From Asticcacaulis sp. MM231 (lineage in GTDB: Bacteria > Pseudomonadota > Alphaproteobacteria > Caulobacterales > Caulobacteraceae), in assembly GCF_964186625.1 (NCBI RefSeq), contig NZ_OZ075108.1, positions 1,736,001 through 1,800,000 on the forward strand: a stretch of 64,000 bases of DNA, written 5' to 3'. The position numbers were made by a program, and so were the translations under genes. Numbering within the stretch: the stretch's first letter is position 1; every line of letters begins with the position of its first letter. The notes below the pieces were generated by a model. That model saw only the letters and a program-made list of their open reading frames with translations. It was not told the DNA's origin and ran no database searches. This document shows, one piece after another, positions 45,511 through 53,850 of this stretch.

Positions 45511-46643
45511 AAAGGTTTCAATACGTTCCGGTCGCTGACGACGCGGGAACGTGAAACGAGGTTACTGCCGTCATGCCTGCGGATCATGTGCAGGCAGTAA
45601 ACAATCGGGATCATAGGTACGACATATTGCAGAACGTTGATGATATAGGCCGAAGCACTAGCGGTTTCGACTACGACGCCAAATATGCGTGTCGCTGCTG
45701 CTGCGGCGGCTGCGAGGGCAATACGCTGGGCATAGCCGTTACGGCTGAACTTGCCACCTAGCACGCTGACAATGGCCAGCAGAACAAAAGCCAGATTGTA
45801 GAGCGGGTTGGCCAGACGCGCATTGGCTTCGGCATAGTATTTCGGCTGCGCCATTTTCTCGAAATCATAGCTGATCGGCGCGATCAGTTCGTGCATATAG
45901 CGATCACCTTCCTTGTACTGCAGGAAGTCGTCACTGGCGAAATAGGAGGTGATGTCGAAGCTGTACTCGTCCCAGGTCAGGTGATCCAGAACGCCGGGCG
46001 ACGCCAGTTGCTGGTTGGAGCCATGGCGCATGACCAGGATAGAACTGCCATCTATCTTCTTGATGCGGCCTTCCTTGGCGGCGAAGGTCTGATCCTTGCC
46101 ATCCTTGCCGGCGGTGCGAATGAATATCTGGCGCAGCAGCCCGTTTTGGTCAATGCGCTGCACATAGATGGTCAGGCCTGTCTCGGAAGTAGAAAAATCC
46201 CCCTCCCTGATGAGACTTGAGATCAGGTCGTTCTTGACGTCATAGAGTTCGTGCCGCATGGCGCGCGACGACCATGGCTGGAGGTAAAGATTTGCCGTCA
46301 GACTGATCAGGGTGAAATAGATGCCAATGCGAATGATGGGGTAGGCGACGCGCATCAGCGACATGCCGCTGGCGTAGGCCGCCGTGAATTCATGCTCACC
46401 CTGCATCCGGGTCAGCGCCACAAGCGTGCCGACGAAAAGGGCGATCGGGAAAATCAGCCCGGCGAGTTGCGGCATGGAGAGAAGGGTGATTTTGGCGAAA
46501 ACCCACGCGCTCTGGCCGCGCTCCACCACCAGGTCGAACTGGGTCAAGGACTGGCTCAGGAGGGCAATCGCCGTTAGCGCCACCACTGCCCCGCCGACCG
46601 GCACGATCAGTTGGCGAAATATGTAGCGGTCGAGTGTGCGCAT
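45507..46643 (-). CDS. lptF: LPS export ABC transporter permease LptF
   Basis: This 378-residue member of the YjgP/YjgQ family starts MRTLDRYIFRQLIVPVGGAV, typical of LptF. It has six predicted helices and a periplasmic jellyroll (about 125-265). The EHEFTAAYASGMSLMRVAYP segment is the coupling-helix region that contacts LptB. lptG overlaps its end by 4 bp. The 250-bp gap to pepA must hold divergent promoters for both genes. Confidence 0.93.
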   Translation of the reverse strand: MRTLDRYIFRQLIVPVGGAVVALTAIALLSQSLTQFDLVVERGQSAWVFAKITLLSMPQLAGLIFPIALFVGTLVALTRMQGEHEFTAAYASGMSLMRVAYPIIRIGIYFTLISLTANLYLQPWSSRAMRHELYDVKNDLISSLIREGDFSTSETGLTIYVQRIDQNGLLRQIFIRTAGKDGKDQTFAAKEGRIKKIDGSSILVMRHGSNQQLASPGVLDHLTWDEYSFDITSYFASDDFLQYKEGDRYMHELIAPISYDFEKMAQPKYYAEANARLANPLYNLAFVLLAIVSVLGGKFSRNGYAQRIALAAAAAAATRIFGVVVETASASAYIINVLQYVVPMIPIVYCLHMIRRHDGSNLVSRSRVVSDRNVLKPL

Positions 46644-46893
46644 GCTTGAGGCAGATCCATCAAAACCCGGATTTCATGCCCCTTGTGACTGCTTACGGGG
46701 TTAATTACAAGCCACAGGTTGGAGCAGCGCTAAAAAATTGAACACTTATGTACAGATCGTGGCACGATAACCGCTCTGATGGCGGTCGCGAGTAACAAAA
46801 AAGTTGCAAAAAACACTTCTGTCACGGGGGGAAAAGGGGCATAGACCGTAAAGATGCGCCGCGTCAAAACGGTCACAACCTTCGGAGATTGCC

Positions 46894-48366
46894 ATGAGCC
46901 AGCCCACCATTACCCTTGCTACCAAGCCCACCGATAAGAGCTGTCTGGCTGTCATTCTGGGAGATGGGGAGGCGCAAAGCAAAGGATTTTCTGCTCTTGA
47001 TTCGGCGGTGGCCGAAGAGATCAAATCTTTGCTGTCGGTTGTAAACTTCAAGGCCACGCGGGGTAAAGCACAACTGTTGAACCGATCCGAGGGCGTCGTG
47101 ATCGCTGTGGGCGGCGGCGACCTGACGAAGCTCGACACAGTGGCCATGGAAACCATCGCCGCCAGCCTTTATCATGCAACGAAAGCCTCTGGCTTTGAAG
47201 CCTTAAGCCTCGATGTGACAGGCTATAGCGCCGAACTCGCAGCCCATGCCGTTCTGGCGTTGCATCTGGCTGCCTACCGTTTCGACAAGTATTTTGGCCA
47301 GGCCAAGCTTGATAAGGCGCCAACTCTGAAAAACATCACCGTGGTGTGTGACGATGTGGCAGCAGCGGAAGCGGCCTATGTGCCGCTCGGTGCGCTTCGC
47401 GAAGGCATTGTGTTTGCCCGCGATCTGGTGTCGGAACCGGCCAATATTCTGTACCCGCAATCCTATGCTGACCGCGTGAAGGCTTATGAAAATATCGGTC
47501 TCAAGGTCGAGGTTTTGGGCGAGCCAGAAATGGAAAAACTCGGCATGCATTCGCTGCTGGGCGTAGGTTTGGGGTCGCGCAAGGAATTGAAGCTTGTGGT
47601 CATGCAATGGTTTGGCGCCGCAGATCAAAAAGCCCAGCCGATCGCCTTTGTCGGCAAGGGTGTGACGTTCGACACCGGCGGTATCTCGATCAAGCCGGCC
47701 GAAGGCATGGAAGACATGAAGTGGGACATGGGCGGCTCGGCGGCTGTGGTCGGCACAATGGTAGCTCTGGCCGGTCGCAAGGCCAAGGTCAATGCCATTG
47801 GCATCATTGGTCTCGTAGAAAACATGCCGGACGGCAATGCGCAGCGCCCCGGCGATGTGGTCAAGGCGATGTCCGGCACCACGATCGAGGTCATCAACAC
47901 AGACGCCGAAGGGCGTCTCGTTCTGGCCGACGCCCTGTGGTATTGCCAGGACCGTTTCAAGCCGCAGTTCATGATCGATCTCGCCACCCTGACCGGCGCC
48001 ATGATCATTGCGCTCGGCATGGATTATGCCGGTGTTTTCAGTAACAACGACGAACTGGCTGAGAAAATCAGTGAAGCGTCGAAAAGCGTACTCGAAAATA
48101 CGTGGCGCATGCCCTTGCCGGTGCAGTACGAGAAGCAGATCGATTCCAAGATTGCCGATATCCGCAATATCGGTGGCCGGCCGGCCGGCTCGATCACGGC
48201 CGCGCTCTTCCTGCAACGCTTCGTTAATGGCACGCCGTGGGCGCACATGGATATCGCACCGGTGGCCTGGACCAACGAACAGCGTATCCCGACTGTGCCG
48301 GAAGGTGCTACCGGCTTCGGCGTTCGCACCCTGAACGCGCTGGTCGCCAAATTTTACGAGGGCTAA
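46894..48366 (+). CDS. pepA: Leucyl aminopeptidase (M17)
   Basis: PepA removes N-terminal residues from peptides; some members also bind DNA. The 490-residue protein has an N-terminal macro-like domain and the M17 catalytic domain with FVGKGVTFDTGGISIKPAEG (Lys, Asp ligands), MKWDMGGSAAV (Asp) and NTDAEGRLVLADAL (Asp, Glu, Arg). The two-metal site looks complete. GGAG lies about 8 nt upstream of the start. It is followed after 3 bp by holC, a pairing found in many Proteobacteria. Confidence 0.96.
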   Translation: MSQPTITLATKPTDKSCLAVILGDGEAQSKGFSALDSAVAEEIKSLLSVVNFKATRGKAQLLNRSEGVVIAVGGGDLTKLDTVAMETIAASLYHATKASGFEALSLDVTGYSAELAAHAVLALHLAAYRFDKYFGQAKLDKAPTLKNITVVCDDVAAAEAAYVPLGALREGIVFARDLVSEPANILYPQSYADRVKAYENIGLKVEVLGEPEMEKLGMHSLLGVGLGSRKELKLVVMQWFGAADQKAQPIAFVGKGVTFDTGGISIKPAEGMEDMKWDMGGSAAVVGTMVALAGRKAKVNAIGIIGLVENMPDGNAQRPGDVVKAMSGTTIEVINTDAEGRLVLADALWYCQDRFKPQFMIDLATLTGAMIIALGMDYAGVFSNNDELAEKISEASKSVLENTWRMPLPVQYEKQIDSKIADIRNIGGRPAGSITAALFLQRFVNGTPWAHMDIAPVAWTNEQRIPTVPEGATGFGVRTLNALVAKFYEG

Positions 48367-48369
48367 ATC

Positions 48370-48819
48370 TTGCCCGACATCTGGTTCTATCATCTCGAAA
48401 AAACACCGCTTCCGCAGGTCCTGCCGGACCTGCTGGAAAAGGTGGTGCAGAAGGGCTGGCGCGCTTACGTGCATGGCCACGAGGATGACAAGATTGACGT
48501 CCTGAATGGCCAGTTATGGACCTACAATCCGGCGTCATTTCTCGCACATGGGCTTGAAAGCGAAGGATCGGCTAACCGCCAGTCAGTCCTTTTGGGTACG
48601 TCCGGCGGCATGGCCAATAGTCCGCAGGTTTATGTATCGGTGGCGCCTGTCGATTTACCGGATGTTAGCGGTATGGAGCGCTGTCTTATAGTGTTTGAAG
48701 GCGCCGACGACGACCACCTGGCGTGGGCGCGCATGCAATGGAAGCGTATGAAATCGGAGGGACTCGATCTGGCCTACTGGAAACAAAATACGCAAGGACG
48801 ATGGGAGAAGATGCAATGA
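48370..48819 (+). CDS. holC: DNA polymerase III chi subunit
   Basis: This 149-residue HolC-family protein has IWFYHLEKTPLPQVLPDLLE, VVQKGWRAYVHGHEDD, LWTYNPASFLAHG and ERCLIVFEGADD. Chi links the clamp loader to single-stranded DNA-binding protein. The start is TTG with GAGGG 8 nt upstream. It is tightly linked to pepA (3 bp) and overlaps the following lipoprotein gene (ATGA), so all three are probably one operon. Confidence 0.92.
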   Translation: MPDIWFYHLEKTPLPQVLPDLLEKVVQKGWRAYVHGHEDDKIDVLNGQLWTYNPASFLAHGLESEGSANRQSVLLGTSGGMANSPQVYVSVAPVDLPDVSGMERCLIVFEGADDDHLAWARMQWKRMKSEGLDLAYWKQNTQGRWEKMQ

Positions 48820-49196
48820 CGAATTACGTTGGCAAATTACATCAGCGGCATCTGGTTTTCGCCTTATCGATCATAGCCTTGGTTTCATGTTCTTCCGTAC
48901 CCGAAGCGCCGGTCCGGCAAGCGCCGCCGGTGACGCAAACCCCGGTTTATCGCCCGATGACACCTTCTGCGCCACCGCCTGCCGCCTACAAGCCGATGGC
49001 GGATGACCAGTGCGGCGCTAGCGATCTGCAATATCTTATCGGTAAGCCGCGCACCGACATACCTGTGCCGCTCAATCCAGGCGCGCGTCGCGTTGTGTGT
49101 TCGAGTTGTATCGTAACGCAGGAATTTCGTGCCGATCGTCAGACCATTATATTCGATACGGACACCGGCATAGTGCAATCTGTTAAGTGTGGATAG
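48816..49196 (+). CDS. Lipoprotein with I78-like peptidase-inhibitor domain
   Basis: The start at 48816 overlaps the holC stop and gives 126 residues. There is a signal peptide with lipobox (ALVSC), a Pro-rich spacer (about 28-60) and a C-terminal domain with DDQCGASDLQYLIGK, PGARRVVC, VTQEFRADRQTIIFD and a final VKCG. That is the pattern of the I78 family (Aspergillus elastase inhibitor-like), which is common in Alphaproteobacteria. An extra CSSC pair sits where most members have a single loop residue. The role, possibly blocking exogenous or stray proteases, is an inference. Confidence 0.78.
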   Translation: MTNYVGKLHQRHLVFALSIIALVSCSSVPEAPVRQAPPVTQTPVYRPMTPSAPPPAAYKPMADDQCGASDLQYLIGKPRTDIPVPLNPGARRVVCSSCIVTQEFRADRQTIIFDTDTGIVQSVKCG

Positions 49197-49339
49197 TGTA
49201 AGGTAGGTTTATTAGCGATAGTCGACTGAAATTCTTGATGCTACCTTGAGTTATGCTCGTCGGACGAATCAATGGCCTGTATCGCTGGGGTCAAGGAAGC
49301 TGTCCTTTATATTCCCGAACGTGCCAAAAGCGTGAGCGT

Positions 49340-49805
49340 ATGGAAAAAAGACTGATAGCGGAGGGCAGGCCAGCAGAAATTCTGCTTGTGGATGACAATC
49401 GCGGTGACGCCTTGCTGGCTTCGCATGCCTTCAAGGATTTTCTGCGTCGCCACGCAGCTTACCATTGCCTCGACGGGTGAAATGGCTTTGTCCATACTGG
49501 CGCGCGAAGGCGAGTATTTCGGAAAGCCTTTACCCGATCTGATCATGCTCGATCTCCAACTACCCAAGATGAGCGGTGTCGATGTGCTGCGTCACATTAA
49601 GACACACCCACGTTTCAAGCACATTCCGGTGATCGTGATGTCCAATTCCGGTGCGGTACACAATATACTTAAAAGCTATCAACTGCACGCCAATGCTTAC
49701 GTAATCAAACCCGTCGACCTGGCGAAATTCCGTGACGCCATCACCCTTATCGAACAGTTCTTTTTCCTACTGGCATCCGTGCCTGCGCTCGATATAGACG
49801 CATAG
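49340..49805 (+). pseudogene. Response regulator receiver protein, split by a frameshift
   Basis: The frame from ATG 49340 reads to ILLVDDNRGDALLASHAFKD, with the acidic pair of a receiver domain, and then stops at 49480. The matching remainder lies in another frame: LTIASTGEMALSILAREGEY, LPDLIMLDLQLPKMSG (phosphorylated Asp) and ANAYVIKPVDLAKF (Thr/Lys region), ending at 49805. Deleting one T from TTTT (49438-49441) gives a single receiver domain of about 155 residues. It is like the small RcpA-type regulators that pair with phytochrome kinases. A histidine kinase starts 13 bp downstream. Confidence 0.85.
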
Positions 49806-49818
49806 AGGAGAGTACGCC

Positions 49819-50532
49819 TTGCAGGACCCCCAGCACATCACTATGCCCGTTCAATCCGACGCCTCCGAAGAATTCAAGGATTTCGCCTATATCGTCTCCC
49901 ACGATCTTGCCGGGCCGGTGCGCTCCATGGTGGCGTTTTCCCAACTGTTGAAGGAAAATATGCCGGCTGCCGAAAAGGCGGAGGACCAGCTTCATCTCGA
50001 TCTGATTGTGGAGAGCGGTCAAAAACTGGGTGACATGATCCAGGGCTTGCTGGCTTTTTCGCGTCTCAACACCGTGCCGCGCAGCCGTGCCTTGGTCGAA
50101 CTCGAAATCGTGGTGGCGCGCTGCTACATGCAATTGCAACCACAACTCGACGCCACCAAGGGCCATTTCAATTATCCGCGCATGCCTGAGGTATCGGCTG
50201 ATGCCCAACAGATGCAGACGGTCTTTTACAGTCTGCTCGATAATGCACTGAAATTTCGCAAACCTGACGTAGCGCCCGATATCCGTATTCGCTGCGACAA
50301 GACCAGTGATTTCTGGGAATTCAGCGTTTCGGACAGCGGCATAGGTATCGACCCGCTGTTTTACGATGATGTCTTCCGGCCGTTGCGCAAGCTGCATACC
50401 GACGAGGTTTATCCGGGAGTCGGCATGGGCCTGACCTTAACGCGCAAAATCATCCTGGCGCATGGCGGACAGATATGGCTTGAGCCATCCGACATGGGGG
50501 GGCTGAAGGTCAGGTTCACCCTTCCGCGCTAA
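49819..50532 (+). CDS. Small sensor histidine kinase (no sensor domain)
   Basis: This 237-residue kinase has a HisKA-type dimerisation domain with YIVSHDLAGPVRSMVAFSQL (His28) and a HATPase domain with YSLLDNALKFR (N box), SDSGIGID (G1) and GVGMGLTLTRKI (G2). There is no sensor, PAS or transmembrane region. It should therefore take its input from another protein or from a soluble partner. The H-box is like that of Cph1-type kinases. The start is TTG with GAGGAG 8 nt upstream. It follows the receiver gene and ends at a terminator. Confidence 0.88.
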   Translation: MQDPQHITMPVQSDASEEFKDFAYIVSHDLAGPVRSMVAFSQLLKENMPAAEKAEDQLHLDLIVESGQKLGDMIQGLLAFSRLNTVPRSRALVELEIVVARCYMQLQPQLDATKGHFNYPRMPEVSADAQQMQTVFYSLLDNALKFRKPDVAPDIRIRCDKTSDFWEFSVSDSGIGIDPLFYDDVFRPLRKLHTDEVYPGVGMGLTLTRKIILAHGGQIWLEPSDMGGLKVRFTLPR

Positions 50533-50534
50533 AC

Positions 50535-50568
50535 AAAAAGGCCGCCACTTAAAGTGACGGCCTTTTTT
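50535..50568. terminator. Bidirectional terminator between the kinase and ABC-F genes
   Basis: A 10-bp stem (AAAAAGGCCG / CGGCCTTTTT) with an inner CACT/AGTG pairing has A and T runs on either side. It begins 3 bp after the kinase stop codon and 7 bp after the ABC-F stop codon on the other strand. Confidence 0.9.
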
Positions 50569-50574
50569 ATACGG

Positions 50575-52476
50575 TCAAACGCCGGCCTCGGCCTTGGCGT
50601 TTTCATAGATCTCGGCGGCGATCATCCATTCACCTTCGAGCCTGACGACGTCGCTTTCCAGCCTGGCCTTATCCTTGCCAAGGCTGATGGACTTGGCTTG
50701 ATCCTTGTAAAGGTCCGGATCGGCCAGTTTCAGATCCAGTAACTTGATCTGATTGTTGGTCGTCTCGATAAGGCGCTCCAGATCATCAGCCTTCTTTTTC
50801 AAGGGGGCTATGGCATTGCGCGCGGCCGCGGCGGCCTTGCGGGCCTCCTTGGAATTGACCTGCGGGCCCTTTTTGTCTCCTTGGGTCGCGGCGGCTTCCT
50901 CGCGCGTCGCCGTCTTGGCGCGCTCGATGACCAGCTTGGCGTAATCATCCATACTGCCGGTATAGGTTTTCACCGTCCCGTCGTTGACCAGCCACAGCTT
51001 GTCGGCCACCAGTTCGATGAGCGAGCGGTCGTGGGTGATCATCAGCACGGCGCCTTCGTAATCATTGAGGGCGTCGAGCAGGGCGCGGCGACTATCGATA
51101 TCCAGGTGGTTGGTCGGTTCGTCGAGGATCAGCAGGTGCGGCCTGTCCATCGACACCATGTTGAGCAGCAGACGGGCGCGTTCACCACCGGAAAGGTCCT
51201 TGACCTTGGTCTCGACCTTTTGCGCGCCCATGCCGAAGGAGCCGAGGCGCGAACGGCGCTTGGCCTCGGTTTCATCGGGGCGCGCGCGGCGGATCATCTC
51301 CAGCGGCGTATCTTCCGGGTCCATCGCTTCGATCTGGTGCTGGTGGAACCAGGCCACGGTCATGCGGCGATCGCGCCATTGGGTGCCGTGGCTTTCCGTC
51401 AGTGCGCCGGCCAGCAGCTTGGCGAAGGTGGATTTACCGGCGCCGTTGACGCCAAGCACGCCGATACGGTCATCGGGATCGAGACGCACATTCATATGAC
51501 GCAGGATGACAGTATCACCGTAACCGACGCTGGCATCATCGAGACGCACGATCGGCGGCGCCAGTTGCTTTTCCGGCGAGGGAATTACGAAAGGCGCGAC
51601 GCGATCTTCGATGGTGGCGGAGATTGGCGGCAGCTTTTCCAGCTTCTTCATGCGCGATTGCGCCTGTGACGCCTTGGAGGCCTTTGCGCGGAAGCGATCA
51701 ACGAAGGCCTGCAGGTGGGCGCGTTCAGCTTCCTGTTTGGCGGCATTGGCAGAGTTCAGGCGGGCCTTTTCGGCGCGCATGCGCTCAAAGTTGTCATAGC
51801 CACCGGTGTAATAGTCGAGACGTTGGCCAACCACGTGGACAATGGCATCAACCAATTCATTGAGCAGGTCGCGGTCGTGGGAGATCATCAAAGCAGCATT
51901 GGGATAGCGCTTGAGGCGTGCTTCCAGCCATAGCGCGCCTTCGAGATCGAGATAGTTGGTCGGCTCATCGAGCAGCAACAGGTCGGGTTCGGCGAGCAGG
52001 GCGCCGGCCAGCGCCGCGCGCATTCGCCAGCCACCGGAGAAATCCGAGATCGGGCGCGTCAGGTCGGCATTGGAGAAGCCGAGACCGCTCAGAATTTCCG
52101 CGGCCTTGGCCGGCGCACGATCAGCGCCGATGGCGTAGAGGTCGTGGTGGATTTCCGCCTGGTGCATCGGATCGGCGGTCTCCAGCGCGGCCAGCAGGTC
52201 ACGACGGCGAACATCGAGATCGAGCACTTCATCTATCAGGTGCTTTGGCGAGGCGGCGATTTCCTGATCGACGGAGGCGATGCGCCAGGATTTGGGTGTG
52301 GTTATGTCGCCGCCGCCGGGCTGAGCACGGCCAAGAATGAGCTTGAAAAGGGTCGATTTGCCGACACCGTTCAGGCCGACCAGACCGGCCTTCGTGCCTG
52401 GCGGCAGGCTCAGCGTGGCGCCATCGAAAAAGCGGCGGCCGTAGGCGTCGTACACCAGGTTGGTAATCTGCAACAT
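50575..52476 (-). CDS. ABC-F family ATP-binding protein
   Basis: This 633-residue protein has two ABC cassettes without membrane parts. The first has GLNGVGKSTLFK, SDFSGGWRMR and LLLLDEPTNYLD; the second has GVNGAGKSTFAK, KDLSGGERAR and LLILDEPTNHLD. A linker rich in Arg, Lys and Ala separates them, and a C-terminal coiled coil follows (about 560-633), as in Uup/YheS-type members. ABC-F proteins act on ribosomes to relieve stalled states. The start ATG 52476 gives MLQITNLVYDAYGRRFFDG; the frame is open to 52629 but that part covers a promoter and a large inverted repeat. Confidence 0.9.
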   Translation of the reverse strand: MLQITNLVYDAYGRRFFDGATLSLPPGTKAGLVGLNGVGKSTLFKLILGRAQPGGGDITTPKSWRIASVDQEIAASPKHLIDEVLDLDVRRRDLLAALETADPMHQAEIHHDLYAIGADRAPAKAAEILSGLGFSNADLTRPISDFSGGWRMRAALAGALLAEPDLLLLDEPTNYLDLEGALWLEARLKRYPNAALMISHDRDLLNELVDAIVHVVGQRLDYYTGGYDNFERMRAEKARLNSANAAKQEAERAHLQAFVDRFRAKASKASQAQSRMKKLEKLPPISATIEDRVAPFVIPSPEKQLAPPIVRLDDASVGYGDTVILRHMNVRLDPDDRIGVLGVNGAGKSTFAKLLAGALTESHGTQWRDRRMTVAWFHQHQIEAMDPEDTPLEMIRRARPDETEAKRRSRLGSFGMGAQKVETKVKDLSGGERARLLLNMVSMDRPHLLILDEPTNHLDIDSRRALLDALNDYEGAVLMITHDRSLIELVADKLWLVNDGTVKTYTGSMDDYAKLVIERAKTATREEAAATQGDKKGPQVNSKEARKAAAAARNAIAPLKKKADDLERLIETTNNQIKLLDLKLADPDLYKDQAKSISLGKDKARLESDVVRLEGEWMIAAEIYENAKAEAGV

Positions 52477-52503
52477 TTGACTAAAAACTTTAGAATTTAC
52501 GGG

Positions 52504-52532
52504 TTGGCGAATGCGTTCGGTGTCGCTATAAG
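52504..52532 (+). promoter_or_regulatory. Sigma-70-type promoter of ndk
   Basis: TTGGCG (52504-52509) and TATAAG (52527-52532) are separated by 17 bp, the ideal spacing. The expected start of transcription (about 52539) falls at the beginning of the left arm of the inverted repeat. This gives a leader of about 156 nt before ndk. Confidence 0.7.
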
Positions 52533-52536
52533 CCCC

Positions 52537-52616
52537 CGTGTCAGAAATCAAAAGAGCGCAAAGCAAGAATAATTGTACCCACCCGCTTATTTTGCTCTCT
52601 TTTGAATTCTGACACG
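52537..52616 (+). repeat. 26-bp imperfect inverted repeat in the ndk leader
   Basis: The left arm begins CGTGTCAGAAATCAAAAGAG and continues CGCAAA (52537-52562). The right arm (52591-52616) is its reverse complement with two mismatches, with a 28-nt loop between. If transcribed from the promoter at 52504-52532 it would form a stable stem-loop at the 5' end of the mRNA. The alternative is a remnant of mobile-element ends. Confidence 0.8.
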
Positions 52617-52633
52617 AGTTTTCACACAAAGAA

Positions 52634-52659
52634 CCGTCTGCTCTTTAAAGAGCAGACGG
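52634..52659 (+). repeat. Perfect 26-bp palindrome in the ndk leader
   Basis: CCGTCTGCTCTTT and AAAGAGCAGACGG are perfect complements, giving a strong hairpin 35 nt before the ndk ATG. No T run follows, so it is not a simple terminator. Confidence 0.8.
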
Positions 52660-52694
52660 GGCAACTTTAAATACCAACACAAAATGGATTTCCA

Positions 52695-53111
52695 ATGTCC
52701 CGTACCTTCTCGATCATCAAGCCTGACGCGACCCGCCGCAACCTGACCGGCGCCATTAACGCCGTCATCGAAGCCGCTGGCCTGCGCATCGTCGCTCAGC
52801 GCCGCGTGAAGCTGACGCAAGCTCAAGCCGAAGAATTCTACGGCGTCCACAAGGAACGTCCTTTCTTTGGTGAACTGGTTGGCCAGATGACTGCCGAGCC
52901 GGTTGTGGTTCAGGTTCTGGAAGCCGACAACGCCGTGCCGAAGTACCGCGAAGTCATGGGCGCCACCAACCCTGAGCAAGCCGCTGAAGGCACCCTGCGT
53001 AAGCTGTTTGCCCTATCGATCGGTGAAAACTCGGTCCACGGTTCGGACTCGGACGAGAACGCCGCGATCGAAATCGCTCAGTTCTTCTCGGACGACCAAA
53101 TCGTCGGCTAA
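52695..53111 (+). CDS. ndk: Nucleoside-diphosphate kinase
   Basis: Ndk transfers gamma-phosphate from ATP to other nucleoside diphosphates through a phospho-histidine. The 138-residue protein has [34 protein letters not shown] and ENSVHGSDS with the catalytic His115. A consensus-like promoter at 52504-52532 and a structured leader lie upstream, which suggests strong or regulated expression. It is convergent with purN across repeat copy 2. Confidence 0.97.
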   Translation: MSRTFSIIKPDATRRNLTGAINAVIEAAGLRIVAQRRVKLTQAQAEEFYGVHKERPFFGELVGQMTAEPVVVQVLEADNAVPKYREVMGATNPEQAAEGTLRKLFALSIGENSVHGSDSDENAAIEIAQFFSDDQIVG

Positions 53112-53116
53112 GCGTA

Positions 53117-53236
53117 TTGGGGTTTGGGGCCTTTGGCCCCAAGTCTTACTCTCTTTCAAAGAAAAAGCCCGGTCGATTGACCGGGCTTTTTCTTTGAATA
53201 AGGCAAGGTTTGTGGGGTCTCAAGCCCCACGCCCCG
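53117..53236. repeat. Three-hairpin intergenic repeat, copy 2
   Basis: These 120 bp fill the space between the ndk stop and the purN stop (complement of 53237-53239). Hairpins: TTGGGGCC/GGCCCCAA (53124-53142), a 20-bp terminator stem (53155-53198) and GTGGGG/CCCCAC (53212-53230). Order and sequence match the reverse complement of copy 1 at 38280-38396. Confidence 0.85.
53155..53198. terminator. Bidirectional terminator between ndk and purN
   Basis: A 20-bp perfect stem with a GATT loop (arms TTCAAAGAAAAAGCCCGGTC and its complement) carries A and T runs in its arms, so it can terminate ndk (plus) and purN (minus). It lies inside repeat copy 2. Confidence 0.93.
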
Positions 53237-53812
53237 TTATGATTTGAGCACGTGACGAACAGCCTCGGCATAGAGCCGGTGTTCCTCCGCCAGCACGCGC
53301 GTGGCCAGCATCTCTGCGGTATCGTCTTTCAACACCGGCACCCGGGCCTGCGCAATGATCTCGCCTTCATCGACGCCGCTTGAAACCCAGTGTACGGTCG
53401 CACCATGCTCCAGTACGCCGGCTTCCAATGCACGTTCGTGAGTATGCAGCCCCTTGAAGTCGGGCAACAAAGCCGGGTGTATATTGATCATCCGGCCTTC
53501 CCACTGCTGAACCAGCCAGGGCGTCAGCACACGCAGATAACCGGCAAGGCAAATGAACTCGACACCTTCGGCGCGCAAAGCAGCGTCAATCTGACGCTCA
53601 TGCGATTCACGATCCTTGCCGAAGGGCTTGTGATCGAGCGCGAAGGTCTTGATGCCTTGCGCCGCCGCCCATGCCAGACCGGCGGCATTGGGATCGTTGG
53701 ATACGACCAGCACGAATTCCGCCGGAAAGTCAGGCGACTTGGCCGCTTCGACCAGCGCCATCATGTTGGAGCCGCGGCCGGAGATAAAAATGGCCGTTCT
53801 AGTTTTTTTCAT
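53237..53812 (-). CDS. purN: Phosphoribosylglycinamide formyltransferase
   Basis: PurN formylates GAR with 10-formyl-THF, the third step of purine synthesis. The 191-residue protein has AIFISGRGSNMMALVEAAK, the catalytic segment NIHPALLPDFKGLHTHERAL (Asn, His) and GATVHWVSSGVDEGEIIAQ (Asp). It lies 38 bp downstream of purM on the same strand, the conserved purM-purN order. Its stop codon abuts repeat copy 2. Confidence 0.96.
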   Translation of the reverse strand: MKKTRTAIFISGRGSNMMALVEAAKSPDFPAEFVLVVSNDPNAAGLAWAAAQGIKTFALDHKPFGKDRESHERQIDAALRAEGVEFICLAGYLRVLTPWLVQQWEGRMINIHPALLPDFKGLHTHERALEAGVLEHGATVHWVSSGVDEGEIIAQARVPVLKDDTAEMLATRVLAEEHRLYAEAVRHVLKS

Positions 53813-53850
53813 GCGCTAACGCTTCGCTCCTTGAGCGCGGGGCTTAGAGA

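Noticed and set aside
47203..48480. 425-codon open frame on the minus strand opposite pepA
   Set aside because: Antisense shadow; His/Asp/Arg-rich low-information sequence, and pepA is clearly the real gene.
52477..52629. N-terminal extension of the ABC-F gene
   Set aside because: It would be encoded by a promoter and an inverted repeat; the ATG at 52476 fits the family.
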